The notes beneath the pieces are model-generated. The model was not told where the DNA came from, made no database searches, and was given only the letters and a program-made list of their open reading frames with translations. Below, piece after piece: positions 23,025-34,170 of a stretch of 64,000 bases of DNA; position 1 is the stretch's first letter; each line of letters starts with the position of its first letter. Source of the stretch: Spinacia oleracea (lineage: Eukaryota; Streptophyta; Magnoliopsida; Caryophyllales; Amaranthaceae); assembly GCF_020520425.1 (NCBI RefSeq), contig NC_079487.1, forward strand, positions 126,998,385 through 127,062,384. Reading direction: 5' to 3'. The position numbers and the translations under genes were made by a program.

Positions 23025-25223
23025 ATGATGCCGGCGTGTGTTCTTGACGTATCTGCCGTCAACACCACCGTGTCAAGTGATAATAGTAGTCCTCCTGGCT
23101 TCGCTGCTGCCGTTTCCAACAATGTCGATCATCTCTCTCTGCCCTTGCTAGGTTTGTTTTCCACCACCGCCGCCGCCAAAGAGTGGTCCCCATCTCATTC
23201 ATCATCTCTCTACCGCATTGACCGCTGGGGCCCACCTTACTTCGCTGTTAACAACTCCGGGAACATCACCGTCAAGCCATTCGGTGATGCCACGTTGCCT
23301 CCCCAAGAAATTGATCTGCTAAAAGTTGTGAAAAGAGTTTCCGACGAGAAATCCAACGGTGGATTAGGTCTTCAGTTACCACTCATCGTACGGTTCCCAG
23401 ACGTCCTCAAACACCGCCTTGAATCACTTCAACTGGCTTTCGATTCCGCCGTGCGATCCACCGGGTATGGGTCCCACTATCAGGGAGTGTACCCTGTGAA
23501 ATGCAACCAGGACCGTTTTATTGTTGAGGATATTGTCAAATTCGGGCACGGGTTTCGGTTCGGACTCGAAGCCGGGTCTAAACCGGAGCTCCTGCTCGCT
23601 TTAAGCTGTCTCTGTAAGGGTCACCCTGATGCTTTCTTGGTATGCAATGGTTTCAAAGATGCTGAGTACATTTCTCTTGCAATCATCGCAAGGAAGCTAG
23701 CTATCAATACCGTGGTTGTTCTTGAGCAAGTAGAAGAAGTTGATTTGGTGATTGAATTGAGCCGGATACTTGGCATTCGACCTGTAATTGGTGTCCGTGC
23801 GAAGCTCCGGACAAAACATTCAGGTAATTTCGGGCCAACGTCGGGTGAGAAGGGAAAGTTCGGGTTAACAACCATTCAGATTCTGGAGGTTGTGAAGAAG
23901 GTTGATGCAGTTGAAATGTTAGATTGCCTTCAACTCCTGCATTTCCACATTGGGTCTCAAATCCCTTCTACGGGCCTTTTATCCGATTGTGTTGGCGAGG
24001 GTGCTCAGATTTACTGTGAATTGGCCCGCCTTGGTGCTAATATGCGAGTGATCGACGTGGGTGGCGGTCTAGGGATCGATTACGACGGGTCGAAATCGAG
24101 TGAATCGGATATCTCAGTGGGTTATACGTTAGATGAGTATGCTTCTGTTGTTGTTAGTGTGGTTCAGAATGTTTGTGACCGCAAGGGGGTGAAACACCCT
24201 GTTATATGCAGTGAGAGTGGGAGGGCAATAGTTTCACACCACTCAATTCTAGTGTTTAATGCTATATCCTCCTCCTCCACCTCCGCTATTACAGCCACTC
24301 CGGCGGCGGCGATTCTGTCGCAGGAATGGGATTCTTTGGTTGAGGGTCTACCAGAAGAGACTCGTCGAGATGTACACAGCGTATCTTGTTCATTTACCCA
24401 AAAAGATTTCGATGCTTGCATAGTGCATGCTGATGAGTTGAAGCAACGTTGTATTGAACGGTTCAAAGATGGGTGTTTGGGAATGGAGCACCTGGCCGCG
24501 GTCGACCGGTTATGCCAAATGGTGTGGAAAGCGGTTGGTAATGGTGTCGGTGACGGTGACTCGTCGATCACTTCTTACCTTATTAATTTGTCAGTTTTTA
24601 CTTCTATTCCTGACTTTTTTGGGATGGGGCAGTTATTTCCAATAACCCCAATTCACAAGCTTGAAGAAAGGCCTGTGGTTAGGGGGATTTTGTGTGATTT
24701 AACATGCGACAGCTATGGTAAGATTGATAGGTTTATTGGAGGTGAGTGTAGTTTGCCTCTCCACGAACTGAAGAGAAAGAATAATGTGTATTATCTGGGG
24801 ATGTTTTTGGGCGGGGCTTATGAGGAGACATTAGGAGGAGTCCATAACCTGTTTGGTGGCCCGAGCGTGGTTCAGGTAATGCACAGCGACATAAACAACT
24901 ACAACTTTGAGGTTACGCTGGCTGTACCAGGTCTGTCTAGTGGGGACATCCTCCGGGCGATGCAGCACCAGCCCGAGCTCATGTTACAGACACTTAAACA
25001 AAGGGTTGAGGAGTACCTCCCTAACAACAACAACAACAACAACAACAACAACCGCAACAACCACAACAACAACCGCAACAACAACCGCAACAACCACAAC
25101 AACAAGGATGACGACGACATTGCCTCCCTCACCAACGGGCTGACCCGTTCCTTCAACAATATGCCGTACCTTGTGGTGGGACCTTTAGCTTCGTCTTGCA
25201 GCTTCACCAACAATAATATATGA
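23025..25223 (+). CDS. ADC: Arginine decarboxylase (biosynthetic, PLP-dependent)
   Basis: A single uninterrupted frame of 732 residues; plant ADC genes typically lack introns in the coding part. ADC converts arginine to agmatine, the first step of one route to putrescine, often in the chloroplast. The PLP lysine sits in GVYPVKCNQ (Lys159), HFHIGSQ is near 306-312, the glycine-rich phosphate loop [12 protein letters not shown] near 344-355, and the substrate-pocket cysteine in LTCDSYG (Cys561). The third residue after Cys561, usually Asp in CDSDG as I recall it, is Tyr564 here. [14 protein letters not shown] and the [16 protein letters not shown] block complete the fold. The C-terminal region carries an Asn-rich run with interspersed Arg/His from a CAA repeat, then DDDD. 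Start chosen as the first ATG (Met-Met-Pro-Ala) before a low-complexity N-terminus that could be a transit region. Confidence 0.95.
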   Translation: MMPACVLDVSAVNTTVSSDNSSPPGFAAAVSNNVDHLSLPLLGLFSTTAAAKEWSPSHSSSLYRIDRWGPPYFAVNNSGNITVKPFGDATLPPQEIDLLKVVKRVSDEKSNGGLGLQLPLIVRFPDVLKHRLESLQLAFDSAVRSTGYGSHYQGVYPVKCNQDRFIVEDIVKFGHGFRFGLEAGSKPELLLALSCLCKGHPDAFLVCNGFKDAEYISLAIIARKLAINTVVVLEQVEEVDLVIELSRILGIRPVIGVRAKLRTKHSGNFGPTSGEKGKFGLTTIQILEVVKKVDAVEMLDCLQLLHFHIGSQIPSTGLLSDCVGEGAQIYCELARLGANMRVIDVGGGLGIDYDGSKSSESDISVGYTLDEYASVVVSVVQNVCDRKGVKHPVICSESGRAIVSHHSILVFNAISSSSTSAITATPAAAILSQEWDSLVEGLPEETRRDVHSVSCSFTQKDFDACIVHADELKQRCIERFKDGCLGMEHLAAVDRLCQMVWKAVGNGVGDGDSSITSYLINLSVFTSIPDFFGMGQLFPITPIHKLEERPVVRGILCDLTCDSYGKIDRFIGGECSLPLHELKRKNNVYYLGMFLGGAYEETLGGVHNLFGGPSVVQVMHSDINNYNFEVTLAVPGLSSGDILRAMQHQPELMLQTLKQRVEEYLPNNNNNNNNNNRNNHNNNRNNNRNNHNNKDDDDIASLTNGLTRSFNNMPYLVVGPLASSCSFTNNNI
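25024..25106 (+). repeat. CAA-type microsatellite inside the ADC coding region
   Basis: AACAAC-type triplets with occasional CGC and CAC, in frame as Asn with Arg and His, near the C-terminus of ADC. Triplet steps keep the frame, so length can vary without a frameshift. Confidence 0.95.
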
Positions 25224-26660
25224 TCTTTACTTCTGTGGTGGTGGTGGTGGTGGTGGTAAGGACTGAGGAATGACTATGAGGATCGGATATATAGCTGCAA
25301 CGTAACGTAATGTAACGGCAATTCGTCTCTATGATTGATTCAATGGTTATTTTTTTTTTCAAAAAACAGTCATAAACACATATCAACGATCTGTATTATT
25401 AAAATTATTTGTGCAATTATAAAGAACCATCCAAACAATTATATTATTTGTGTTGTTTTAATTTCGTAGTATTATTGTTCAGTCCCTAGGGATATGATTT
25501 ATCCAAGTTTCATTCTAAGTCGAGTTGATCTTGTTTTTAACTTGTTAAGTGTCTTAATGTCTGATTGTTCCGAACCCACGGTTGTGCCGAAGTCGGTCTC
25601 TGCAACCCTCGTTCGGCTTAACCACATGTTTATTGTCATTATTTCTTGTTTGCTGGAGTAATTTTAATAAGGACTACTTATACAAGATTCTGGTCAATTT
25701 TCAGTAAGATCTCATATCCCTACTACCTACGAGGTACTCCGCCGAACACCACCCTCTATTTTGCTTAATTTTCTTTTTCCAATTTTACCCCTCCCCTCGA
25801 TTAAATCATAACACTTATAAAGGCCTGAACATCTATATAAATATATAGCATACTAAAAAAGGAAATCATTGTGGTGATGACAAATGTCACTCATAGATTC
25901 GCATCTCTTTTAAAAATAATTAAGATATTTTTTTTCTCTAACTATCTCTAAATAAAAATCTATTATGGACTACATAATATTAGATTTTCTAAATGCAAGA
26001 AAACTACGCATATACGATTAACTAAACACACTATTGATTTGAAGTTGATATGTGTCTAATTTACGTATCAAAATAGTTATTTATGGTCATATATTTGGAA
26101 TAATAAAATCTATTACCATGACAATACAATACTAAAATTTTCTAATCCAGTTTGTCATATATTTGGAAGAATAAATCTAACAATACATTCTACTAAAATT
26201 TTATAATCCATTTTGTCATATATTTGGAACAATAAAAAAAATCTATTACCATGACATAAATAATAAGAGTTTTCTAATGGTATATTATTTTGTCGACTTT
26301 ACATAATTACAATTCTAAGTATTTAAAAAAACGACCAAATATAACTAAGAATGTACATTATCTCTTATATTGGATAACATATTAATAACTAGATTCGACT
26401 AATATTACAACTATTAAATTGATATTCTATAACATACGATGATTCTATGTACCTTTCAGGAAAAGAAAGTTAATTTAATTTATATACATTTAACTGTACT
26501 ACATATTACACTATCAAAGTTATACTATTTTCTAGAAAAATTTTAAACTTATAATATAAAAAAACCGACAATAATTTTATGTAAGTGACCTTTTTTTTTT
26601 AAAGTAAACAAAAAAATCTTGGCTAGGTATATTTGTAATTTTTCACGCCATGCTTCCAAG
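25224..26660. other. Intergenic downstream of ADC, AT-rich
   Basis: A (GGT)n tract at about 25237-25257 lies in the presumed 3' untranslated region. From about 25830 the motif TATAGCATACTAAAAAAGGA resembles the 5' end of plant Helitrons. Imperfect repeats of CATATATTTGGAA-AATAAA occur at about 26090-26240. No gene seen. Confidence 0.45.
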
Positions 26661-26741
26661 GTATACTCACAGTAAGAAAATAAGATATGCAACATCTGGG
26701 CATACTTTATAAACCCTCATATGAAACATCTGGGTATACTT

Positions 26742-26965
26742 TATAAACCCTCTTTGCAAGAGCTTCAGCGAAATAAGTCGCAACTTTCCTCATAGATATG
26801 ATGCAACTTGAGAAGCCACTCAACACACAATTTGTTTCAACAGAGCTTCAGCCAACCCCATATTTTGTTGTTCAATCGCTTCAGCACACGCCATCAGATT
26901 ATGAACCAATCTCACCCCGTTCTCTTGCGAATCCACCAACACAACCGGTTGTTCTAGCTTTTGTG
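26742..26965 (-). pseudogene. DELLA (GRAS) gene fragment
   Basis: Minus-strand translation gives [39 protein letters not shown] and then, after a stop and a frame change, RKVATYFAEALAKRVY. These match, in order, the start of the GRAS domain of DELLA gibberellin-signalling repressors ([17 protein letters not shown]..., AEALVKQIG..., MRKVATYFAEALARRIY). Only this internal segment, roughly 70-75 codons, is present: no DELLA motif upstream and no VHIID or later GRAS motifs downstream. It is therefore a truncated relic in a repeat-rich setting, possibly carried by a transposon. The parent gene must lie elsewhere. Confidence 0.85.
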
Positions 26966-27059
26966 TGACCTCTGTTATGCCTATGTTTATGCCTTAGACC
27001 ATCTTGCTCAAGCTGTTCTTGGAAGGAGAAGCAACGAGGAGAGAGAAATGAAGATTTTT

Positions 27060-28137
27060 TTTAGGGTTTCTGTATGTAATTAGGGGGAATTACAGGGAAA
27101 ATATTAAAAATTAAAAATTATTCGTTTTTACGGGTCACGTGCAATTCACGCGTTGGTCAACGCCGGAAAATGGGTCTTGGTCCTTATTAACAACAAAAAA
27201 TCGTATTTGGGTCCTATCTCACAATTTTTTTTTAAAAAGGTCATTTGTCACAATTTTTTGATTATACCAAAATTCCAAAATATTACGATAATGAGAATGT
27301 AGTAAAATTTATTTTTGATATTTAAGATTAAGTATTCGTACTAAAGAAATTATATGGCTAGAGGGCTCATTTTGTTAATTAGTTAATAAAGGGCCTATAA
27401 AATATTTGAGACAACCTTGTTAAATACATTAAAGCAATAGTTAACTTTTGTTATGCATATCCATATTCATTATATGGCACATATTTTTAAATAGTTGATA
27501 GTACTATAATAATATAATTGATAGTCCAAGTTAAACTATTATAAGATTTTCTATATCAGTTATCAGAATTGAATGCAAAGATCTTTCATTGGATTACAAA
27601 TAATAAACAATCAAAGGAACGATCCAACATATTTGTACTTAGTATATTACAATTTCTAAACAAAACTTGATAGTACTTACAATTAGTCATATTTATGTCC
27701 GTAGTATAATAAATAATTCGTAGTATAATCTATTATTACCATACGTAATTAGAACATTTTAGGTAAAATATATACAAAGTATATTAATTATTTTATCTTA
27801 GGTTAGTTACCAATACTATAAAAGAGGCAAATTAGAGCGGCATTTGTCAGTTCCACATCAATTTGCCTAACTTTTAGTATAGTGCTCCGTATACAATTGT
27901 TTGTTAAAAGTCGACCAAAATAATATGTCGACCAAGATAGTGGGTCAATTCACGGTCTATATCTATGTAACTATGTAAGTATATATCATACGAAGTATAT
28001 GGTACTAGGCCGGCTACGAGGAAGTGGCACTATTGGTATATAAAGACATTTTCGATGTTCTCTTTTACGAGGGAGGCAAAAACACCAAATAAGTGTAACC
28101 AATTTGAGAATCTTTTTACCATTCTCCTCACTTCCAA
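27060..28137. other. Intergenic, AT-rich
   Basis: No gene. A motif near 27811 (TACTATAAAAGAGGCAAATT) again resembles a Helitron-type 5' end, but no far end could be paired with it. Confidence 0.4.
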
Positions 28138-28150
28138 GAGTAACCTGCAA

Positions 28151-28336
28151 AAAATCAACATAAGTTGGTGGAATTGATGGGGAATTCATTTTGTGACTTG
28201 GAGGTCACAGGGTCGAGCCCCATTAGTTGCGAAATGCTTGAGAGTGACTCAAGCGAAAGTCTGCATAACTGGACTGATTAACTTGTGCTAGGTATTGGTC
28301 CAAAAGGGTCCCTTTTTACCTATTAAAGTAAAAAAA
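28151..28336 (+). mobile_element. tRNA-derived SINE
   Basis: It has an A-box-like TTGGTGGAATTGATGGG region, a B-box-like GGGTCGAGCCCC and a 3' A run. The flanks AGTAACCTGCAA (28139-28150) and AGTAACCCACAA (28337-28348) form an imperfect target duplication. Its body differs from the other SINEs here, so it is a separate family. Confidence 0.65.
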
Positions 28337-28693
28337 AGTAACCCACAAATAATGAATAAAGAGATAACAAAGTGTTCCGTAATTTCTAAGTGTTAGCAAC
28401 TAATACTAAAAGAGTAAAAGTGTATAAGAAACCAAAGATATAAACATTAGCTTACACTAATCATTAATAATATTGACCGGTGTGTGATTTTGACATACAT
28501 TTTAAATAATTTCAATTTTAAAATACGTTCAATATTTAAGGAGTATTTTCCCTAAAGGTCATGTTTATTACCTGGAAAAGAAATGGACAAATGATGGACG
28601 GTGGTCAACGATAATAAAGTTAAAATTAAAAAAGAAATGGGACCATAGTTGAAGACTTGAAGTCATGTTTATTAGTGAGGTCATTGTTAAATA

Positions 28694-29035
28694 TTCCCGC
28701 CGTCTCGGAATACTTAACCTGTTTTTCTTATCGGGCCGTCCCTTAATATTTGACTTGTTTCTAAAAATGGAAATATTATAACAATATTATATTACTCCGT
28801 ATTTCTCACTCCACCCCTATTAACTCACCTACCCCCTACTCCATACAAAAAATAATTAAAAATTCAACCCCTACTCTCCCCCAACCCCACCTCTTAACCC
28901 ACCTCCAACTAACTACATTAAAATAATACCTCATTATCAACTACTACATACTCCGTATTAAATTAAATAAGTCAATTCAAGTCCCTTAAACTCTGTGCCG
29001 GTCAAATCGAGTCGAGTATTCCGGGACGGAGGGAG
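28694..29035 (+). mobile_element. Stowaway-like MITE, copy 1 of a close pair
   Basis: The right end GAGTATTCCGGGACGGAGGGAG pairs with the left end TTCCCGCCGTCTCGGAATAC, with TA flanks. The sequence is nearly the same as 29622-29948 over its whole length and in the same orientation. Confidence 0.85.
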
Positions 29036-29621
29036 TAATATGTTGAGTTGTATTCTCACATTCAATTCTTCCTCTATTCTTTCATGAGAAACGAATCACC
29101 CACCGAATCCTCCAACAACCATGTAATTTCCGCGAATTATTAATCTTTTTTCTGCTTCATCCAATTTTCTTTTTCTCATATTAATGATCCATTTCAAACT
29201 AGAAGTATTTGGAATTTTAGATAAATAAAGTGAAATTCCAAAGAAAAATACTTCGTTAATGAAACGGTAGAAACAATAGAAGAAAATATTGCGTGTCCTG
29301 TTACACTTTCTCCATCTTACTAATTTATTCACTTTTCCTTTAAATTGGCTACTTAAAATGCGAAAATTATGATTCACAACTTGGAACTACATACGTACTC
29401 AACCTATAGTTTCCGTGATATTTTTATTTATTTATTGGCAATTAGAGAAATTAATGGTCAAATATATACGTTGACAAAAGTAAATTCAAGACATTGTAAC
29501 TACCCAGTAGAAAAAAATGAGGGAAGTTGCACAAGTAACTTTTTTTTCTCTTACAAATTCTTGTAAAAGTCGTATGATACTCATTCCTAGTTCCTATCTA
29601 CTAGACTAATAGTATCAAATA

Positions 29622-29948
29622 CTCCCTCCGTCCCGAAATACTTGACCTGTTTTCCTTATCGGGCCGTCCCTTAATACTTGACCTGTTTCTAAAAATGGAA
29701 ATATTATAACAATATTATATTATTTCTCACTCCACCCCTATTAACCCACCTACCCCCTATTCCATACAAAAAATAATTAAAAATTCAACCTCTACTCTCC
29801 CCCAACCCCACCTCTTAACCCACCTCCCACTAACTACATTAAAATAATACCCACTATCAACTACTACCTATTAAATTAAATAAGTCAATTCAAGTCCCTT
29901 AAACTCTGTGCCGGTCAAACCGGATCGAGTATTCCGGGACGGAGGGAG
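29622..29948 (+). mobile_element. Stowaway-like MITE, copy 2, upstream of NRX-b
   Basis: CTCCCTCCGTCCCGAAATAC and its inverted partner ending GACGGAGGGAG, flanked by TA. It lies about 450 bp upstream of the NRX-b start codon, within range of the promoter. Orientation is called plus only relative to the copy at 50612, which is inverted. Confidence 0.9.
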
Positions 29949-30395
29949 TAATCTGATAGAGGCTATCTGTGTCTTTTTTTATACGGATTAATCATTTTAC
30001 TTCCACCTTTTTTAAATGTTATACTCGCCCAAATCATTCACGAAATTGCTTTTAGGATTTTTATTTTGTAAGTCTAATGATTAAAATAATCATATTGCCA
30101 ACAAAAACTGAGAGCTTTTATATTTGATTTTTAGTTTTGTAAAAAATAGAGAACTTGAAAAAAAAAAACCCATAACAAATGGACATTAAAGGTGTCATTT
30201 ATTTCAAGTCCTCTCACTATTTTTTCTTAATTAGTAAGCAACTAAGCAATGACAAGGATTAAGGAATATGCCTGCATCGACTAAAAGTCGTCTCTTTTTA
30301 TATTCGTCGTCAAATGTTTATATAAAAGTAACACACATAAATCACCACTTTAATCCCAACTAATTACTACAAATTTTACAAAACAAAAGACTAAA
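29949..30395. other. Upstream region of NRX-b
   Basis: Its last 130 bp resemble the stretch just upstream of NRX-c (shared CGTCACTTTTTATA-like and AGACTAAAATGGCTGA-like pieces), so a promoter portion was duplicated with the gene. Confidence 0.5.
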
Positions 30396-33300
30396 ATGGC
30401 TGAGGAAATCTCAACTAACAATGAGTGTTATGATCTTAGCTCTCTTCTCTTTACAGGGGAGAGAGATTTTCTCATCCGCAACAATGGTAATCAGGTAATC
30501 CCCTTTCTCTCTCTCCCATCTGTTTTCTGCACATTTTACTACTGATTATATTGTAAAGTTATCAACTTTTGCTTATTTTATGATTTGGTTATTATGGAAT
30601 TTTGCCAATTTTTTTTTTTTTGGTAGTAGTTGTTCATTTATTCGTTGTTTTTGAAGTTTTTTCGATTTTTTTTCTGTTATTACTTAGAATATAGTTTGCC
30701 TATTTTGCTGTTAATTTTGATGGGGAAATTTTTTAATTTTTGATTTTGGGTATTTAGCATCTTTTGCTGATTTCGTTTGGTAGGGACTAGGGTTTTCATC
30801 ATCCAATTTCAAGGGGTTTTGTTAAAAATAGGGAATTTTATTTTCAGTTGTTCAAAAATTGTAAGTTAAATTGTTTATGAGCAGATTGGTATGTATGTAT
30901 TTCTCATTCTAAGATTGGTCATTTTGATTTTTTTGTGGGATTGCTGAAGATGGCCAATTTGACTGTTTATGGATGTTGTTAATTTTATTGTTTATGGACG
31001 ACAAGTATTTGATTTGATAGATTTTAGTTTAGATTCTTGTGTCTTGTTTTGTGGGATTGAAAGTTCCAATACTCAAATTTAATTTGAAGTTGATGATGAT
31101 TGTAGGTCAAAATCAATGCTTTGAGTGGAAAGACTGTGGGTCTGTATTTCTCTGCATCATGGTGCCCTCCTTGCCGCGGTTTCACCCCAAGTTTGATCGA
31201 AACATACAACGAACTCTCCACGAAAGGGGATTTTGAAATCGTCTTCGTTTCATCAGATAAAGATGAAGAATCCTTCCAGGGTTACTTCTCTAAGATGCCA
31301 TGGCTTGCTGTTCCAATTTCTGATAAAGCCACCAAAAAGAGCTTGGGGGGAAAATTCAGTGTGATGGGAATCCCTCATCTTGTGATTCTTGATAAAGATG
31401 GGAAAGTCTCAACTGATGAAGGGGTGGAATTGGTCATGGAACATGGAGCCCTAGCATACCCGTTTACCCGAGAAAGAATTAATCAATTGAAAGAGGAGGA
31501 AGAGGATGCAAAGAGAAACCAAACCCTGAAAACTCTTTTGGTTTATGGATCTCGGGATTATGTGATTTCAAGTGATGAGAAGGAGGTAACATATTTTCCT
31601 GATATCTCATTTTATGCTTCTGGATATTAATTTTAAGGTTTTCTGTTTGGGATCTTTGTTGAAGAAAAGAAGGCTGAGTGTTTGGTTTTATCTGTTTCTA
31701 GTTCTACATTTTGGATTTTGGAAGTCAGCAATTAGTATCTGTTGATTCAAATACGATTTCTAAAGTTAATTTATGATAAAATTCTTTTGTTCTGTGAGAT
31801 GTACACATGTGTTTTCAGAATTGGAAATTGTTCAGATTTGTTTCACATTTTCTCAGCTTACAGTAGACTCTGGTACATTCAGCTTGTTTGTTACCACTTC
31901 AAGAAATCTATTTGATTGCTTTATATGGTTTATTTTGATCTCTCGTCAGGTTTCTGTAACTGAGCTTGAAGGAAAGATGGTTGGCCTCTATTTTTGCGTA
32001 GGCTCCTATGAGCCCTGCACCGAGTTCACCAAGAAGCTAGTAGGGGTTAATAAGGAATTGAAAGAGAGAGGCGAAAACTTTGAGATCGTTTTAATCTATT
32101 TGGATGACGATGATGAAGAAGGATTCAAGGAAGTGTTGGTACAAATGCCATGTTTTGCCTTGCCCTTCAAGGATAAGAAGATTGAAAAGCTTGCTCGTTA
32201 TTTTGAGCTGACTTCCATTCCCAGGCTGGTCATAATTGGGCCAGATGGAAAGACTCTGAATCCAGATGTTGCAGAACTGATAGATGATCACGGTGCTGCA
32301 GCCTACCCTTTTTCGCCAGAGAAGCTGGTTGAGCTTGCTGAGATTGAGAAAGCCATACTCGAGTCACAAACCCTTGAATCCGTTCTGGTTTCCGAAGAAC
32401 TAGACTTTGTCATTGACAAAAGTGGCTCTAAGGTAATGATTTCAAGCGGATCGCAATTTTTAAGTTCATGATTTCACTGTTACTTTCCACTATCACTAAT
32501 TCTTAAATGAACCTGGTTCACAATAATATTATTGTGGACATGAAACTAAAAAAGGTTAACAACTTGATTCTAATTTTATTTTGACTGTGTTTATTATAAT
32601 TGTTATGTAAAAAATATCAAATTTGTGTCGTTAGTACATGTTTTGCTTGAATAATGTGATTTTAAGTCACGATTCTCTTTTGAATAACATAGGGTTACTT
32701 TGATTCAAAAAATGGTTACTATATCTAAGAAAATTGGTGTTTAATTTATTATTGTCACTGTGTGAACTATAAAGGTCACCATTTAAGTAGAAGGGGTGCT
32801 AGAGTAAACTGTTGGCTTATTGTGGACCAGGTACACGCAAGAATAATCCTTCAACTATGGACTTCAATTTATTGATGTTCTTTCTTACCATTTTTTGTCA
32901 GGTACTCGTGTCACGGCTTGTTGGAAAACATATACTCATTTACTTCTCAGCGCACTGGTGCCCTCCATGCCGTGCTTTCACACCAAAGCTTATCGAAGTA
33001 TACCATGAAATCAAGGCGAAGGAAAATGCATTTGAGATCATATTCGTCTCCAGTGATAGTGATCAGTCTTCATTTGACGAGTATTATTCAGACATGCCGT
33101 GGTTAGCCCTTCCATTTGGCGATGAGAGGAAGGCGTCTTTGTCTCGCAAGTTCAAGGTGCAGGGTATTCCATGTCTTGTGGCTATTGGACCTCAAGGTAG
33201 GACAATTACTACTGAAGCCAGACAACTCATAGGAGAACATGGAGCTGATGCATTTCCCTTCACTGAGGATCACATTACAAATTTAGGAGAGAAAACTGAG

Positions 33301-33423
33301 GTGATGGAAACAGCAAATGATGATGAAGATGATGATGATGATGATGATGATGATGAAGATGAGGTTAAGGTTGAGACCAAGGAAGGATATGTCTGTGAAG
33401 GTGATGTTTGTCGTAAAATCTAG
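30396..33423 (+). CDS. Nucleoredoxin NRX-b, lacking the DC1 finger, with an acidic tail
   Basis: Exons 30396-30494, 31106-31585, 31950-32432 and 32902-33423, all phase 0, give about 527 residues. The start is [12 protein letters not shown]. Domain 1 has ASWCPPC, domain 2 GSYEPC (one cysteine), domain 3 AHWCPPC. Compared with NRX-c the region after domain 3 is collapsed: about 45 residues holding the DC1 zinc finger are missing and a run of Asp/Glu from a GAT repeat joins directly to the conserved terminus [14 protein letters not shown]. The catalytic domains look intact, so it should still be a disulfide reductase, but partner or zinc binding through DC1 is lost. It is convergent with F-box A, 750 bp away. 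Confidence 0.9.
33315..33366 (+). repeat. GAT trinucleotide run encoding poly-Asp
   Basis: GAT/GAA triplets in frame in the last exon of NRX-b, coding mostly Asp with two Glu. The run occupies the place where NRX-c has its DC1 finger. Confidence 0.95.
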
Positions 33424-34170
33424 AGATGTACCGTTTTCCTGTGTGATATCCTGCTGTTTATTGCGAATATGGTGATTGTTATTGCAAGTTAATTCGCTTT
33501 TCTATGAATTTCCTTGTTGTATTTCAATGAATAATCCATTTATAATGTGTTTGTCCTTCTCAAGAGTGTCATCTGAAAATTCTAGGATAGCTCAATGGAC
33601 ATATGAATGAGAATGGTTAACCCACTGCTCAGCACACTCGGATCTCAAACAGTATTAGTCAAAATTTGTTAAGAAGAAAATAGATTAATCATAGTTTGGT
33701 TCAATCCAAAGTAGAGAAATCAACTGATCATAATTCATACATTATACATCTCCATGAACTATACAACAATTACTGATCAACCAAGTTCAAGATCAATAAC
33801 AACTTGTAACAAAAGTTAGAGAACAAAAAACGTCATGTAATTGATTGATCATACACCCACAAGTTCCGGAACGGAAAAAAAATGTAGAGTACGAAGTGAG
33901 CAAGAAACTTCCACGACATCCAAAATATCATGCCGTTCATGTATCTTCCATAGCAAGATGTTGCATCCTTCCACTTCCCTTCAATGGTTCGTACAAAATT
34001 TGGTGTGTTATTCAACACTGAACACTGTAAAATTATCTGCAAGCGGTTTCAGATTCAGACATTCAGTGACTGTGTCTGTCTAGCAAATGCAGCAACAATT
34101 CAAATCAGCCGCTTCAGGTCTAGCAACCAATTGCAGGTTAAGCATAACACCTTAATAATAAACAGTAGGC
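33424..34170. other. Convergent spacer between NRX-b and F-box A
   Basis: Shared 3' flanks of the two genes. Pieces such as TACTGATCAACCAAGTTCAA (near 33770) recur near 37388, and TAGCTCAATGGACATATGAA (near 33589) recurs in altered form near 47030, so this spacer was copied along with the genes. Confidence 0.7.

Noticed and set aside
24899-25213. Leu-rich minus-strand frame
   Set aside because: Antisense shadow of the CAA repeat in ADC.
25845-27130. A single Helitron containing the DELLA fragment
   Set aside because: The 5' motif is suggestive, but I found no 3' hairpin with CTRR that would close the element.
32812-32901. Longer start for the last NRX-b exon (MAYCGPG...)
   Set aside because: This is intron read-through; a good acceptor at 32900-32901 fits the exon pattern of the other two genes.
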